This document shows, one piece after another, positions 45,580-55,192 of a DNA stretch of 64,000 bases; within the stretch, counting starts at the first letter, position 1; each line of letters opens with the position of its first letter. Where the stretch lies: contig NZ_CP050152.1 in NCBI RefSeq assembly GCF_011617245.1, positions 1,364,001-1,428,000 of the forward strand, in the 5' to 3' direction. The translations under genes were made by a program, and so were the position numbers. The notes under the pieces are model-generated. The model saw only the letters and a list, made by a program, of their open reading frames with translations. It ran no database searches and was not told where the DNA came from. This DNA comes from Brevibacterium atlanticum. Lineage in GTDB: Bacteria > Actinomycetota > Actinomycetes > Actinomycetales > Brevibacteriaceae.

Positions 45580-45996
45580 ATGTTGATCCCTCGTCGAGTG
45601 AAATTCCGCAAGCAGCACCACCCCCGTCGGGGCGGCGCCGCCAAGGGAGGCACGACGGTGTCCTTCGGTGACTACGGCATCCAGGCTCTCGAGCCCGCCT
45701 ACGTCACCAACCGGCAGATCGAGGCCGCACGTATTGCCATGACCCGCTACATCAAGCGCGGCGGCAAGGTGTGGATCAACATCTACCCCGACAACCCCCT
45801 GACGAAGAAGCCTGCCGAGACCCGCATGGGTTCCGGTAAGGGTTCGCCCGAGTGGTGGGTTGCCAATGTCAAGCCGGGTCGGGTTATGTTCGAACTCGCC
45901 GGTGTGTCCGAGGAAGTTGCTCGTGAGGCCCTGCGCCTGGCGATCCACAAGCTTCCGCTGAAGGCCCGCATCGTGGCCCGCGAAGGTGGTGAGTGA
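45580..45996 (+). CDS. rplP: 50S ribosomal protein L16
   Basis: 138 residues. L16 (uL16) positions tRNA near the A site and is a late-assembly protein. It begins [20 protein letters not shown] and contains [20 protein letters not shown] and the [22 protein letters not shown] block. It lies 3 bp after rpsC and touches rpmC. Confidence 0.98.
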   Translation: MLIPRRVKFRKQHHPRRGGAAKGGTTVSFGDYGIQALEPAYVTNRQIEAARIAMTRYIKRGGKVWINIYPDNPLTKKPAETRMGSGKGSPEWWVANVKPGRVMFELAGVSEEVAREALRLAIHKLPLKARIVAREGGE

Positions 45997-45998
45997 GA

Positions 45999-46250
45999 AT
46001 GGCAATCGGTTCGAAGAACCTTTCCATCGACGCACTGGACGGTTTCGACAACGAGCGTCTGCTCGAAGAGCTCAAGAAGGCCAAGGCCGAGCTGTTCAAC
46101 CTGCGTTTCCAGTCGGCCACCGGCCAGCTGGAGAGCCACGGTCGCCTCAAGGCCGTGCGTCGCGACATCGCTCGTATCTACACCGTGCTCAACGAGCGGG
46201 AGCTGGACATCCGTCCGAACCCCGCTGATGCTAAGGAAGAGGGCAAGTGA
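45999..46250 (+). CDS. rpmC: 50S ribosomal protein L29
   Basis: 83 residues from ATG 45999, favoured because AAGGTGG lies 9 nt upstream; a GTG at 45993 overlapping the rplP stop would add two residues. L29 (uL29) sits beside L23 at the tunnel exit. It is two helices with [20 protein letters not shown] and [15 protein letters not shown]. It shares one base with rpsQ. Confidence 0.95.
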   Translation: MAIGSKNLSIDALDGFDNERLLEELKKAKAELFNLRFQSATGQLESHGRLKAVRRDIARIYTVLNERELDIRPNPADAKEEGK

Positions 46251-46537
46251 TGGCGGAGACCACGAACACTGAGGCCAATGCTGCGGAGCGCAACACCCGC
46301 AAGACCGCACGTGGCTACGTTGTATCCGACAAGATGGACAAGACCATCGTCGTCGAGGTCGAGGAGCGCATGAAGCACCGCCTCTACGGCAAGGTCATGC
46401 GCAAGTCGGTCAAGTACAAGGTCCACGATGAGGAGAACACCGCCGGAATCGGCGATTTCGTCCTCGTGGCCGAGACGCGGCCTCTTTCGGCCGCGAAGCG
46501 TTGGCGGCTCGCCGAGATCATCGAGCGCGCCAAGTAG
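46250..46537 (+). CDS. rpsQ: 30S ribosomal protein S17
   Basis: 95 residues from ATG 46250 (one-base overlap with rpmC; GTG 46247 is an alternative). S17 (uS17) is a primary 16S rRNA binder. The OB fold includes [40 protein letters not shown] and the C-terminal [21 protein letters not shown] 144-bp gap to rplN follows, the largest inside this cluster. Confidence 0.96.
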   Translation: MAETTNTEANAAERNTRKTARGYVVSDKMDKTIVVEVEERMKHRLYGKVMRKSVKYKVHDEENTAGIGDFVLVAETRPLSAAKRWRLAEIIERAK

Positions 46538-46681
46538 CCAACGCCGCCCCTCCCACCCGGTCCCGCCCGTCGCCTGCATCAGGCTGCGGGCGGCTACCGG
46601 GAACGGGGTGAAATGTCAATGAATCCGTTCCGCAAGGCTCATGCGTGCGTGTGAGAACCGGCGCGACGACAGGAGAAAATA

Positions 46682-47050
46682 GTGATTCAGCAAGAGTCGC
46701 GACTCAAAGTCGCCGACAACACTGGCGCCAAGCAGATCCTGGCCATCAGGATCCTGGGTGGCTCCGGTCGGCGCTACGCCTCGATCGGTGACACCATCGT
46801 GGCAACCGTCAAGGACGCAATCCCCGGCGGAAACGTGAAGAAGGGCGACGTGGTCAAGGCCGTCATCGTTCGCACCGCCAAGGAACGCCGTCGTCCCGAC
46901 GGCTCCTACATCAAGTTCGACGAGAATGCAGCTGTCATCCTCAAGAACGAAGGGGAGCCGCGCGGAACCCGTATCTTCGGGCCCGTGGGACGCGAACTCC
47001 GCGACAAGAAGTTCATGAAGATCGTCTCCCTGGCACCGGAGGTGTTGTGA
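46682..47050 (+). CDS. rplN: 50S ribosomal protein L14
   Basis: 122 residues from GTG 46682 with AGGAG 5-10 nt upstream. L14 (uL14) lies at the subunit interface and binds the silencing factor RsfS. It begins [20 protein letters not shown] and ends [20 protein letters not shown]. First gene of the spc cluster. Confidence 0.98.
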   Translation: MIQQESRLKVADNTGAKQILAIRILGGSGRRYASIGDTIVATVKDAIPGGNVKKGDVVKAVIVRTAKERRRPDGSYIKFDENAAVILKNEGEPRGTRIFGPVGRELRDKKFMKIVSLAPEVL

Positions 47051-47052
47051 GC

Positions 47053-47421
47053 ATGGCGAACAAGCTCAAGATCAAGAAGGGCGACCTCGTCCAGGTGATC
47101 GCAGGCGCTCGCGCCTCACGCGGCGGCGATCGCGGTAAGCAGGGCAAGGTCCTTGCCGTCTACCCCGAACGCAACCGCGTCCTCGTTGAGGGCGTCAACC
47201 GCGTGATCAAGCACAAGAAGGCTACGCAGACTCAGGCCGGCGGCACCGCTGGTGGCCGTGAGACTCACGAAGCCCCCATCCACGTGTCCAACGTGGCGCT
47301 CGTTGACCCCAAGGACAACAAGCCCACCCGCGTCGGATACCGCGAGGAGAGCGTCGAGCGTGACGGTCGCACCAAGACCGTTCGGGTTCGCTACTCGCGT
47401 CGCACCGGGGAGGAGATCTGA
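47053..47421 (+). CDS. rplX: 50S ribosomal protein L24
   Basis: 122 residues from ATG 47053, supported by GGAGGT 9 nt upstream; GTG 47047 overlapping rplN is possible but too close to that site. L24 (uL24) initiates 50S assembly. The KOW motif is [20 protein letters not shown] with [20 protein letters not shown], and the tail is basic. It shares one base with rplE (TGATG). Confidence 0.96.
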   Translation: MANKLKIKKGDLVQVIAGARASRGGDRGKQGKVLAVYPERNRVLVEGVNRVIKHKKATQTQAGGTAGGRETHEAPIHVSNVALVDPKDNKPTRVGYREESVERDGRTKTVRVRYSRRTGEEI

Positions 47422-47990
47422 TGACGGAAACAACCACCAGCCGTCCCGCACCGCGTCTCAAGCAGGTTTACCGCGAAGAGATCGTTGCGAAGCTGCAGGA
47501 TGAATTCGGCTACGCCAACCCCATGCAGGTTCCCGGACTGACCAAGGTCGTCGTGAACATGGGTGTGGGTGACGCCGCGCGCGATTCCAAGCTCATCGAA
47601 GGCGCCATCAACGACCTCACTCTGATCACCGGTCAGAAGCCGGTCGTGACCCGGGCTCGCAAGTCCATCGCTCAGTTCAAGCTGCGCGAGGGCCAGCCCA
47701 TCGGCGCCCACGTGACCATGCGCGGAGCCCGGATGTGGGAGTTCATCGATCGCGTCATCACCCTGGCTCTGCCGCGTATCCGCGACTTCCGCGGACTCTC
47801 GGACCGCCAGTTCGACGGAAACGGCAACTACACCTTCGGTCTCACCGAGCAGTCGATGTTCCACGAGATCGATCAGGACAAGATCGACCGCGTCCGCGGC
47901 ATGGACATCACCGTGGTCACCACGGCGACGACCGACGATGAGGGACGTGCCCTGCTGCGTCACCTCGGGTTCCCGTTCAAGACAAAATAA
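47421..47990 (+). CDS. rplE: 50S ribosomal protein L5
   Basis: 189 residues. L5 (uL5) binds 5S rRNA and contacts P-site tRNA and S13. It contains [40 protein letters not shown] and [18 protein letters not shown] (here [15 protein letters not shown]) segments. The gap to rpsH is only 68 bp: rpsN, which usually lies here, is missing. Confidence 0.98.
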   Translation: MTETTTSRPAPRLKQVYREEIVAKLQDEFGYANPMQVPGLTKVVVNMGVGDAARDSKLIEGAINDLTLITGQKPVVTRARKSIAQFKLREGQPIGAHVTMRGARMWEFIDRVITLALPRIRDFRGLSDRQFDGNGNYTFGLTEQSMFHEIDQDKIDRVRGMDITVVTTATTDDEGRALLRHLGFPFKTK

Positions 47991-48058
47991 TCTCTACGTT
48001 GCAGGTCCAAGCACGCACATGTGGGCGGAAACCGTAACGAGGAAGGGCAAGTGCCCAA

Positions 48059-48457
48059 ATGACAATGACTGATCCAGTCGCAGACATGCTTACGCGTCTG
48101 CGCAACGCCAACTCGGCTTACCACGAGGACGTCAGCATGCCGTTCTCGAAGCTCAAGTCGAACATCGCCGAGATCCTGAAGGCTGAGGGCTACATCACCG
48201 ACTGGAGCGTCGAAGACGCCGAGGTCGGAAAGACCCTCCTGCTGGACCTCAAGTTCGGACCGAACCGGGAACGTTCCATCGCCGGTCTGCGCCGTGTGTC
48301 GAAGCCGGGACTGCGCGTCTACGCGAAGTCCACAAACCTGCCCAAGGTTCTCGGTGGCCTCGGCATCGCCATTCTGTCGACGTCGTCAGGTCTCCTGACT
48401 GACCGTCAGGCCGCCAAGAAGGGTGTGGGTGGGGAAGTCCTCGCCTACGTCTGGTAA
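48059..48457 (+). CDS. rpsH: 30S ribosomal protein S8
   Basis: 132 residues from ATG 48059 (ATG 48065 would shorten it by two). S8 (uS8) binds helix 21 of 16S rRNA and in E. coli represses the spc operon. It begins [20 protein letters not shown] and ends with the signature [22 protein letters not shown]. Confidence 0.98.
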   Translation: MTMTDPVADMLTRLRNANSAYHEDVSMPFSKLKSNIAEILKAEGYITDWSVEDAEVGKTLLLDLKFGPNRERSIAGLRRVSKPGLRVYAKSTNLPKVLGGLGIAILSTSSGLLTDRQAAKKGVGGEVLAYVW

Positions 48458-48473
48458 GGAAGGAGAGAAGAAG

Positions 48474-49010
48474 ATGTCACGTATTGGCAAGAACCCGATC
48501 TCCGTTCCCAGCGGCGTCGAGGTCAACGTCGACGGCCAGAACGTCGCCGTCAAGGGACCGAAGGGCGAGCTGTCCGTCACCATCGCCGAACCGATCACCG
48601 TATCGCTCGACGACGGTGTCATCACCGTGGCCCGTCCGGACGAAGAGCGCGAATCGCGTTCGCTGCACGGACTGTCCCGCACGCTCATCAACAACATGAT
48701 CGTCGGTGTGACCGAAGGCTACTCGAAGGCCCTCGAGATCGTCGGAACCGGTTACCGTGTCCTGGCCAAGGGATCGAACCTCGAGTTCGCCCTCGGCTAC
48801 AGCCACCCCATCGTCGTCGAACCGCCGGAGGGAATCTCCTTCAGCGTCGACGGTCAGACGAAGGTCGCTGTCCACGGAATCGACAAGCAGCTCGTCGGCG
48901 AGACCGCTGCCAACATCCGGAAGCTGCGCAAACCTGAACCCTACAAGGGCAAGGGTGTGCGCTACGCCGGCGAAAACGTCCGTCGCAAGGTCGGAAAGGC
49001 TGGTAAGTAA
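48474..49010 (+). CDS. rplF: 50S ribosomal protein L6
   Basis: 178 residues from ATG 48474, with AAGGAAGGAGAG upstream; the longer frame runs back into rpsH. L6 (uL6) lies near the sarcin-ricin loop. It begins [20 protein letters not shown], and the second repeat has [19 protein letters not shown] and the C-terminal signature [19 protein letters not shown]. Confidence 0.98.
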   Translation: MSRIGKNPISVPSGVEVNVDGQNVAVKGPKGELSVTIAEPITVSLDDGVITVARPDEERESRSLHGLSRTLINNMIVGVTEGYSKALEIVGTGYRVLAKGSNLEFALGYSHPIVVEPPEGISFSVDGQTKVAVHGIDKQLVGETAANIRKLRKPEPYKGKGVRYAGENVRRKVGKAGK

Positions 49011-49012
49011 AG

Positions 49013-49393
49013 ATGGCCTTTGGCAAGAAGGAAAGCTACGGCAAGGGCAGGGCTGCTGCTCGCAAGCGTCGTCACGTTCGTCTGCGCAAGCACGTGAGCG
49101 GAACGGCCGAGCGCCCTCGCCTCTCAGTGACTCGTTCCACGCGCCACGTCTTCGTCCAGGTCATCGACGACACCGTCGGCAAGACCCTGGTCTCGGCCTC
49201 CACCATGGAAGCCGACCTGCGGACATTCGAAGGCGACAAGACCGGCAAGGCCCGCAAGGTGGGCGAGCTGGTGGCCCAGCGCGCCAAGGACGCCGGAATC
49301 GAAGCCGTCGTCTTCGACCGTGGAGGCAACGCCTACCACGGCCGTGTGCAGGCAATCGCCGAAGGTGCCCGTGAAGGAGGATTGGCCCTATGA
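49013..49393 (+). CDS. rplR: 50S ribosomal protein L18
   Basis: 126 residues, 2 bp after rplF. L18 (uL18) binds 5S rRNA together with L5. The basic N-terminus ([20 protein letters not shown]) is followed by [20 protein letters not shown] and [20 protein letters not shown]. It overlaps rpsE by 4 bp. Confidence 0.98.
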   Translation: MAFGKKESYGKGRAAARKRRHVRLRKHVSGTAERPRLSVTRSTRHVFVQVIDDTVGKTLVSASTMEADLRTFEGDKTGKARKVGELVAQRAKDAGIEAVVFDRGGNAYHGRVQAIAEGAREGGLAL

Positions 49394-50064
49394 GCACTGA
49401 AGAGAACAAGGATCAGCAGGCGACTGCTGAGACCAGCAATGACAACAGCGGTGACCGTTCCTCCCGCGGCCGCGGACAGGGCGGCCAGGGTCGTGGACGC
49501 GGTGAAGGCCGTGGACGCGGCGGTCGCAACGACCGTGACGACAAGAACCAGTTCATCGAACATGTCGTGACGATCAACCGCGTGTCCAAGGTCGTCAAGG
49601 GCGGACGTCGTTTCTCGTTCACGGCTCTCGTCGTGGTCGGAGACGGCGACGGCATGGTCGGCATGGGATACGGCAAGGCGAAGGAAGTTCCTGCCGCCAT
49701 CGCCAAGGGTGTCGAGGAGGCGAAGAAGAACTTCTTCCGCGTCCCGCGCATCCAGAAGACCATCCCGCACCCGGTCCAGGGCGAGGAAGCCGCAGGCGTC
49801 GTCCTGCTGCGTCCGGCCGCTCCCGGTACCGGTGTCATCGCCGGCGGACCCGTCCGTGCGGTCCTCGACGCTGCGGGTGTCCAGGACATCCTGTCGAAGT
49901 CGCTGGGTTCGTCGAACGCAATCAACATCGTGCACGCCGCGATCACTGCGCTGAAGAACCTCGAACGTCCTGAGGAAGTCGCGGCTCGCCGCGGCCTCCC
50001 CGTCGACGAGGTCGCTCCGCATGCATTGCTGCGCGCAGCTGCTGAAAGTGGGGCGAAGTCCTGA
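49390..50064 (+). CDS. rpsE: 30S ribosomal protein S5 with Arg-Gly-rich N-terminal tail
   Basis: 224 residues. S5 (uS5) lines the mRNA entry site with S3 and S4 and affects accuracy and unwinding. The conserved double-stranded-RNA-binding-like domain begins near residue 55 ([20 protein letters not shown]) and includes the spectinomycin loop region, followed by [20 protein letters not shown] and [13 protein letters not shown]. Ahead of it lies an extra ~50 residues, acidic first and then a run of Arg-Gly-Gly type repeats (about 24-48, e.g. [12 protein letters not shown]). The start overlaps rplR. Confidence 0.98.
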   Translation: MSTEENKDQQATAETSNDNSGDRSSRGRGQGGQGRGRGEGRGRGGRNDRDDKNQFIEHVVTINRVSKVVKGGRRFSFTALVVVGDGDGMVGMGYGKAKEVPAAIAKGVEEAKKNFFRVPRIQKTIPHPVQGEEAAGVVLLRPAAPGTGVIAGGPVRAVLDAAGVQDILSKSLGSSNAINIVHAAITALKNLERPEEVAARRGLPVDEVAPHALLRAAAESGAKS

Positions 50065-50246
50065 TGGCAAAGCTCAAGGTTACTCAGCGCAAGTCCGCCA
50101 TCGGTGGCCGTCAGAACCAGCGTGACACGCTGCGTTCGCTCGGTCTCAAGCGGATCAACGACGTCGTGGTGCAGGAAGATCGCCCCGAGATCCGGGGAAT
50201 GATCAATACCGTGCGTCACCTCGTGACTGTGGAAGAGGTCGATTGA
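50064..50246 (+). CDS. rpmD: 50S ribosomal protein L30
   Basis: 60 residues, a one-base overlap with rpsE. L30 (uL30) begins [20 protein letters not shown] and contains [20 protein letters not shown] and [15 protein letters not shown]. rplO starts 1 bp after the stop. Confidence 0.97.
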   Translation: MAKLKVTQRKSAIGGRQNQRDTLRSLGLKRINDVVVQEDRPEIRGMINTVRHLVTVEEVD

Positions 50247-50247
50247 T

Positions 50248-50700
50248 ATGTCGAACAACGACTCGCTGAAGCTGCACGATCTCCGTCCGGCCCCCGGAGC
50301 CAAGACCGCGAAGACCCGCGTGGGTCGCGGTGAGGCTTCGAAGGGCAAGACCGCCGGTCGCGGAACCAAGGGCACGAAGGCCCGCTACCAGGTTCCTGCC
50401 GGCTTCGAGGGCGGCCAGACTCCGATGCACATGCGTCTGCCGAAGCTGCGTGGGTTCAAGAACCCCGCCAAGGTGACGTTCCAGGTTGTCAATCTCGACA
50501 AGCTGTCGGCACTGTTCCCCGAGGGCGGAGACGTCACCGTCGCCGACCTCGTGGCCAAGGGTGCTGTGCGTCCGAAGCAGCCCGTCAAGGTCCTCGGCAC
50601 CGGTGAGATCACCGTGGCCCTGAACATCACTGCAGACAAGTTCTCCGGCTCCGCAGCCGAGAAGATCACTGCTGCAGGCGGAAGCACCACCGTAGCCTGA
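50248..50700 (+). CDS. rplO: 50S ribosomal protein L15
   Basis: 150 residues. L15 (uL15) helps late 50S assembly. The Gly-rich N-terminal extension [20 protein letters not shown] is standard, followed by [19 protein letters not shown] and a C-terminal globular domain. It is followed by a clear terminator, so secY probably has its own promoter here rather than being read only from the spc operon. Confidence 0.98.
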   Translation: MSNNDSLKLHDLRPAPGAKTAKTRVGRGEASKGKTAGRGTKGTKARYQVPAGFEGGQTPMHMRLPKLRGFKNPAKVTFQVVNLDKLSALFPEGGDVTVADLVAKGAVRPKQPVKVLGTGEITVALNITADKFSGSAAEKITAAGGSTTVA

Positions 50701-50737
50701 TCGGTTCCCGCTGCGCGGGTCCCAGGCTCCGGGTTGA

Positions 50738-50767
50738 GGGGGCGGTCACCGAGAGGTGACCGCCCCC
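50738..50767 (+). terminator. Hairpin terminator after rplO
   Basis: A perfect 13-bp stem GGGGGCGGTCACC/GGTGACCGCCCCC closes a GAGA tetraloop, followed by TTCTGC. Confidence 0.85.
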
Positions 50768-50878
50768 TTCTGCATACCTGCCTGCGCATCGGCACCGAGG
50801 CGGGGCGCAGGCATCGTCGCAGGCGTCTCACATGCTCACACACAGCGTCTGCGCACCCTTCGTCCAGCCTTCGTCGGT

Positions 50879-50908
50879 TTCGGCCTGAGGCTCATATCCT
50901 GGTAGTCT
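50879..50908 (+). promoter_or_regulatory. Candidate secY promoter
   Basis: TTCGGC (50879-50884) and TAGTCT (50903-50908), 18 bp apart, lie in the 216-bp gap between the rplO terminator and secY. Only the -10 is a good match. Confidence 0.4.
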
Positions 50909-50983
50909 TTTGCAGGTATTTGTTCCCATTCGCCAGGTCGCGACCACGACTCTGACTTTTCCATCCCCCAACGAGGAGGACGC

Positions 50984-52285
50984 TTGATCGGCGCAATCCG
51001 GAGGGCTTTCAGAACGCCCGACTTGAGGAAGAAGCTCCTCTTCACCCTGGGCATTCTTGTCATCTTCCGACTCGGCTCGTTCATTCCTTCCCCGGGCATC
51101 GACTACACGCAGGTCCAGCAGTGCGTGGCTTCGCCTCAGCTCAATGAGGGCGGATTCGCGATGATCAACCTCTTCAGCGGCGGCGCTCTGCTGCAGCTGT
51201 CGATCTTCGCCCTCGGCATCATGCCCTACATCACCGCGAGCATCATCGTGCAGCTGCTGCGCGTGGTCATCCCGCGTTTCGAGTCTCTGCACAAGGAAGG
51301 CGCCTCCGGTCAGGCGAAGCTCACCCAGTACACGCGCTACCTCACGATCGGTCTCGCGATCCTCAATGCGACGACGCTCGTGGCCACCGTCCGCTCCGGC
51401 GCGCTCTTCGGACAGGTCGAAGGCTGCCAGGACCTCATCGCCAATGACACCTGGTGGGGGATCGCGGTCCTCGTGGTCACGCTCACCGCAGGCACCGGCC
51501 TGATCATGTGGCTGGGCGAGCAGATCACCGAGCACGGTGTCGGCAACGGCATGTCGCTGCTCATCTTCACCTCGGTCGCCGCAGCCTTCCCGTCCTCGCT
51601 CGGTGCGATCTTCCGCGAGCAGGGCGTCGACATCTTCCTCATCGTCCTCGCCGTCGGCCTCGTCCTCGTCGCCCTCGTCGTCTTCGTCGAACAGTCGCAG
51701 CGTCGAGTCCCGGTGCAGTACGCCAAGCGCATGGTGGGCCGTCGCATGTTCGGCGGCACGTCGACCTACATCCCGATCAAGGTGAACATGGCCGGCGTCA
51801 TCCCCGTCATCTTCGCCTCCTCGGTCCTCTACCTGCCGAGCCTGATCGTGCAGTTCTTCGACCCGGAGTCGAAGGGCGCCGAGTGGATCAACACGTATCT
51901 CACCCGCGGTGACCATCCTCTCTACATCACCGTCTACGCGCTGCTGACGATCTTCTTCGCCTACTTCTATGTCGCGATCACCTTCAACCCCGAAGAGGTC
52001 GCGGACAACATGAAGAAGTACGGCGGCTTCATCCCGGGCATCCGCGCGGGACGACCGACCGCCGACTACCTGAGCTACGTGCTCAGCCGCATCAACTTCC
52101 CCGGCTCGCTCTACCTGGCCTTCGTCGCTCTGATCCCGCTCATCGCTTTGGTGCTCATCAACGCCAACCAGAACTTCCCGTTCGGCGGCACCTCGCTGCT
52201 CATCGTCGTGGGTGTCGGCCTCGAGACCGTCAAGCAGATCGACGCGCAGATGCAGCAGCGCCACTACGAGGGTCTGCTGCGCTGA
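50984..52285 (+). CDS. secY: Preprotein translocase subunit SecY
   Basis: 433 residues from TTG 50984, supported by GAGGAGGA 3 nt upstream and by the family-like beginning IGAIRRAFRTPDLRKKLLFT. SecY is the channel of the Sec translocon. Ten hydrophobic helices are visible. The pore-lining and plug region has FSGGALLQLSIFALGIMPYI, the lateral gate GASGQAKLTQYTRYLTI, and the cytoplasmic loop YGGFIPGIRAGRPTADYLS, which binds SecA or ribosomes. The partner secE is at 2579. Followed by adk after 49 bp. Confidence 0.98.
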   Translation: MIGAIRRAFRTPDLRKKLLFTLGILVIFRLGSFIPSPGIDYTQVQQCVASPQLNEGGFAMINLFSGGALLQLSIFALGIMPYITASIIVQLLRVVIPRFESLHKEGASGQAKLTQYTRYLTIGLAILNATTLVATVRSGALFGQVEGCQDLIANDTWWGIAVLVVTLTAGTGLIMWLGEQITEHGVGNGMSLLIFTSVAAAFPSSLGAIFREQGVDIFLIVLAVGLVLVALVVFVEQSQRRVPVQYAKRMVGRRMFGGTSTYIPIKVNMAGVIPVIFASSVLYLPSLIVQFFDPESKGAEWINTYLTRGDHPLYITVYALLTIFFAYFYVAITFNPEEVADNMKKYGGFIPGIRAGRPTADYLSYVLSRINFPGSLYLAFVALIPLIALVLINANQNFPFGGTSLLIVVGVGLETVKQIDAQMQQRHYEGLLR

Positions 52286-52334
52286 TCACGACCGGACGCT
52301 GACGTTCAGCGGACAACCATTGGAAGGACACCTT

Positions 52335-52901
52335 ATGAGTTCACGCATCATTCTGATCGGCCCTCCCGGCGCCGGCAAGGGAACACAGGCCGCACGCCTG
52401 TCCGAGGCACTCGGCGTTCCCGCCATCTCGACCGGAGACATCTTCCGCGCGAACGTCAAGGGTGAGACGGAACTCGGCAAGCTTGCCAAGCGCTATATGG
52501 ACGCCGGCGAATACGTGCCCGACGAAGTCACGAACTCGATGGTCGCCGATCGTCTGTCCCAGGCCGACGCAGCCGAGGGCTTCCTCCTCGACGGATACCC
52601 GCGCACCAGCGCCCAGGTCGACGAACTCGACCGGATCCTCGCTGCCGAGGACAAGGCGATCGAACACGTCGTGGAACTCACCGCCGACACCGACGAGGTC
52701 GTCGCCCGTCTGCTCGCCCGTGCCCAGACCGAAGGCCGCAGCGACGACAGCGAGGACGTCATCCGTCACCGTCTCGACGTCTATGCGGAGCAGACACAGC
52801 CGCTGACCGATATCTACCGGGACCGCGGACTGCTGCGCCAGGTCGATGGCCTCGGCGAGGTCGATGCCATCACCGAGCGCATCCTCTCCGCCATTCGATG
52901 A
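52335..52901 (+). CDS. adk: Adenylate kinase
   Basis: 188 residues from ATG 52335 with GGAAGGACA upstream. It interconverts ATP + AMP and 2 ADP. The P loop is IGPPGAGKGTQAARLS, the AMP-binding residues lie in ISTGDIFRANV and LDGYPRTSAQVDEL, and the arginines in RLLARAQTEGRSDDSEDVIRHRL close the site. The lid is the short form (no zinc-finger insertion), as in other actinobacteria. It overlaps map by 4 bp. Confidence 0.97.
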   Translation: MSSRIILIGPPGAGKGTQAARLSEALGVPAISTGDIFRANVKGETELGKLAKRYMDAGEYVPDEVTNSMVADRLSQADAAEGFLLDGYPRTSAQVDELDRILAAEDKAIEHVVELTADTDEVVARLLARAQTEGRSDDSEDVIRHRLDVYAEQTQPLTDIYRDRGLLRQVDGLGEVDAITERILSAIR

Positions 52902-53734
52902 TCTTCGGACCACGGATCGAGCTGAAGTCTCCTGCGGAGCTCCAACGCATGCATCGGGCCGGGCAGCTGACACGCGAAGTGCTGTCAGCGGCCCGGTCCG
53001 CGGCCGTTCCCGGTGCCACCACCGCCGAGGTGGACGCCGCTGCCGAGGCCGTCATCGACGCGGCCGGGGCACGGTCGAATTTCAAGGGCTACCAGGGATT
53101 CCCCGCCGTCGTGTGCATCTCCGTGAACGAGGAGATCGTCCACGGCATCCCCGGTTCGAAGGTGCTGCAGTCAGGTGACCTCGTCTCCATCGACGGCGGC
53201 GCGATCGTCGAGGGCTTCCACGGGGACTCCGCGCTCACGATGATCGTCGGCGGCGATGAGGCGGGTACAACCGCCGATCGTGACCTGTCTGCCGCCACCG
53301 AGGCGGCCATGTGGGCAGGAATCGCCGCCTTCGCCACCGGAACGAAGATCAGCGACATCGGCGACGCCATCGACGACTACGTCACCGAGGCGCACCCGCA
53401 GCTCGGGCTCGTCGAAGAGTTCACCGGACACGGCATCGGCACCGCCATGCATATGGCTCCCGATGTGCTCAACTACCGTGCCAGGTCGAACGGGCCGAAG
53501 ATCCGGCCGGGGATGTGCCTGGCGATCGAACCGATGCTCACTAACGGCAGCTCCGAGACCGTGACCTTGTCCGACGACTGGACGGTCGTGACCGCCGACG
53601 GCTCACGCGCGAGCCATTGGGAGCACAGCGTAGCTCGCCACGACGGGGGAGTGTGGGTGCTCACCGCCGAGGATGGGGGAGCATCCGGGCTGGCGCCCTA
53701 CGGAGTCACGCCCGTGCCTCCCTCGGCCGCCTGA
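52898..53734 (+). CDS. map: Methionine aminopeptidase, type I
   Basis: 278 residues, start overlapping the adk stop (ATGA). It removes the initiator methionine. The five metal ligands are present: two Asp in SIDGGAIVEGFHGDSALTM, His in GHGIGTAMH, and Glu in CLAIEPML and near SHWEHSVA. The conserved VNEEIVHGIPGSKVLQSGDL block marks the substrate pocket. In actinobacteria secY-adk-map is normally followed by infA; here 4.9 kb intervenes. Confidence 0.96.
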   Translation: MIFGPRIELKSPAELQRMHRAGQLTREVLSAARSAAVPGATTAEVDAAAEAVIDAAGARSNFKGYQGFPAVVCISVNEEIVHGIPGSKVLQSGDLVSIDGGAIVEGFHGDSALTMIVGGDEAGTTADRDLSAATEAAMWAGIAAFATGTKISDIGDAIDDYVTEAHPQLGLVEEFTGHGIGTAMHMAPDVLNYRARSNGPKIRPGMCLAIEPMLTNGSSETVTLSDDWTVVTADGSRASHWEHSVARHDGGVWVLTAEDGGASGLAPYGVTPVPPSAA

Positions 53735-53803
53735 GGGGAACTGGCGGTCGGCGCAACGTGCCGAGCCGACCGGCAGACAGCCGCCTGAGGTCAGCCGCGC
53801 AGG

Positions 53804-54955
53804 TCAGAGGTTCCGGGCGATCCTCTCGATCGCCTCGGTGAGCAGAGGGCGGGGGAGTGCGAAGTTGACACGGATATGACCGACTCCGACCTCGCCGCAC
53901 AGGCGCCCCTCGGTCACAGCCACCTCGGCGCGGGATTCGATGTGCTTGGCCAGATCCGTCTGAAGACCGTATCCGCGCAGATCCAGCCACGCCAGATAGG
54001 TTCCCTCGGGCTGGATATACGCGGCATTCGGCAGCAGCGTGGCGACGAGATCCGTGAGCAGGTCACGGTTGCCCTTGAGGTAGCCGTTGATCTCGGCCAA
54101 CCAGTCCCGTGAATGCCTGTAGGCAGCGGTGGTCGCCAGGATCCCGGGATTCGATGCGGCCTCGGAGACGAACATGCCCCTCTGGGCCCACCGCTGCCGA
54201 TCCTCAGGCGAAGTGAGGATGAGCTGGGCGCACTTGAGACCGGGGATGTTGAAGGCCTTCGACGCCGCAGTCGCCGTGGTGGTGTGGGCGGCGGTCGCGT
54301 CGGTGAGAGTCGCGTACGGAATGTGTCTGGCGGGGTCGTAGACGACGGGGGCGTGGATCTCGTCGGAGAAGACTCGGGCTCCGGCGGACTCGACCACCTC
54401 GGCGAGGGCGAGGAGCTCGGCTTCTGTGTAGACCTTGCCGATCGGGTTGTGCGGATTGCACAGCAGGAGGGTGGCACCCGGGGTGAGTGCGGCGGCGATC
54501 GCGTCGAGATCCATCGCCCAGCCGGTCTCCGAACGCAGCATCGGCACCTCGATGAGCTCGCGGTCGGTGGCGCGCGCAACATTGAAGAACGGCATATAGG
54601 CGGGCGTCGGCAGGACGATCGGGGTGCCGGCGGGGGTGAGATGAGTGAGGACGCCGATGAAAGCGGCGACGACGTCACTGGCCGGCGCGATGTGTTCGGT
54701 GGGGACCTGCCAACCGTAACGGTCTGAGCAGAACTCGGAGGTTGCGGACTTGAGATCCGCGTTGATGTCGTACGGCGGATACCCGTAGAGGTCGCGCTCG
54801 TCGATTTCGCGCAGTGCCTGCCGGACGGCGGGAGCGACACCGAAGTCCATCTCGGCGATGAAGGCACCGATCGACCCTGGGAAGGTCGACCACTTGCGGC
54901 CTCCCTTGGCGACGAGGGACTCCTGGGTGATGGCGTCGAGATCCAGCACGCTCAT
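53804..54955 (-). CDS. PLP-dependent aminotransferase/C-S lyase, MalY-PatB type
   Basis: 383 residues from the ATG at 54955 (GTG six bases inside gives better spacing to the AAAGGAG site; the frame also extends upstream to 55081 without support). Fold-type I PLP enzyme: KWSTFPGSIGAFIAEMDFGV at the N-terminus, the cofactor-binding NPHNPIGKVY motif, VFSDEIHAPVVYD with the pyridine-binding Asp, and the Schiff-base Lys in ATAASKAFNIPGLKCAQL. This layout marks MalY/PatB cystathionine-beta-lyase-type enzymes, which release thiols from cysteine conjugates. In cheese- and skin-associated brevibacteria such activity produces volatile sulfur compounds, but the substrate here is not shown. Convergent with map. 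Confidence 0.88.
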   Translation of the reverse strand: MSVLDLDAITQESLVAKGGRKWSTFPGSIGAFIAEMDFGVAPAVRQALREIDERDLYGYPPYDINADLKSATSEFCSDRYGWQVPTEHIAPASDVVAAFIGVLTHLTPAGTPIVLPTPAYMPFFNVARATDRELIEVPMLRSETGWAMDLDAIAAALTPGATLLLCNPHNPIGKVYTEAELLALAEVVESAGARVFSDEIHAPVVYDPARHIPYATLTDATAAHTTTATAASKAFNIPGLKCAQLILTSPEDRQRWAQRGMFVSEAASNPGILATTAAYRHSRDWLAEINGYLKGNRDLLTDLVATLLPNAAYIQPEGTYLAWLDLRGYGLQTDLAKHIESRAEVAVTEGRLCGEVGVGHIRVNFALPRPLLTEAIERIARNL

Positions 54956-55124
54956 TCTCCTTTGATGGTCACGATCATATGACCGTCGGTCACGGTTCGA
55001 CTGCGCAGGATTCCCCGGCGCAGTGCCCACGGTAGCAGTCGATATCCGTTCGCCGAGGTGGCCTCTGACTTGTGCTGTCATGGACGATGATCTGGTGCCG
55101 GTCCCGGATGAGTCGTCGTCTCAA

Positions 55125-55192
55125 ATAACGAAACGATAACAAAGAGTATGAAAAGTCTCTGAACGTTATCTGTACGTTACTGTAGCCGTTAT
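55125..55192 (+). promoter_or_regulatory. AT-rich promoter region with repeated CGTTAT elements
   Basis: Upstream of the secreted peptidase, ATAACG (55125) and CGATAAC (55134) face ACGTTAT (55163), ACGTTAC (55174) and CCGTTAT (55186). The last three have an 11-bp period, the last running into the ATG. Inverted and helical-period repeats of this kind suggest an operator; the regulator is unknown. Confidence 0.5.

Noticed and set aside
47991..48058. A hidden rpsN gene between rplE and rpsH
   Set aside because: The gap is 68 bp, too short for even the 61-residue S14 form.
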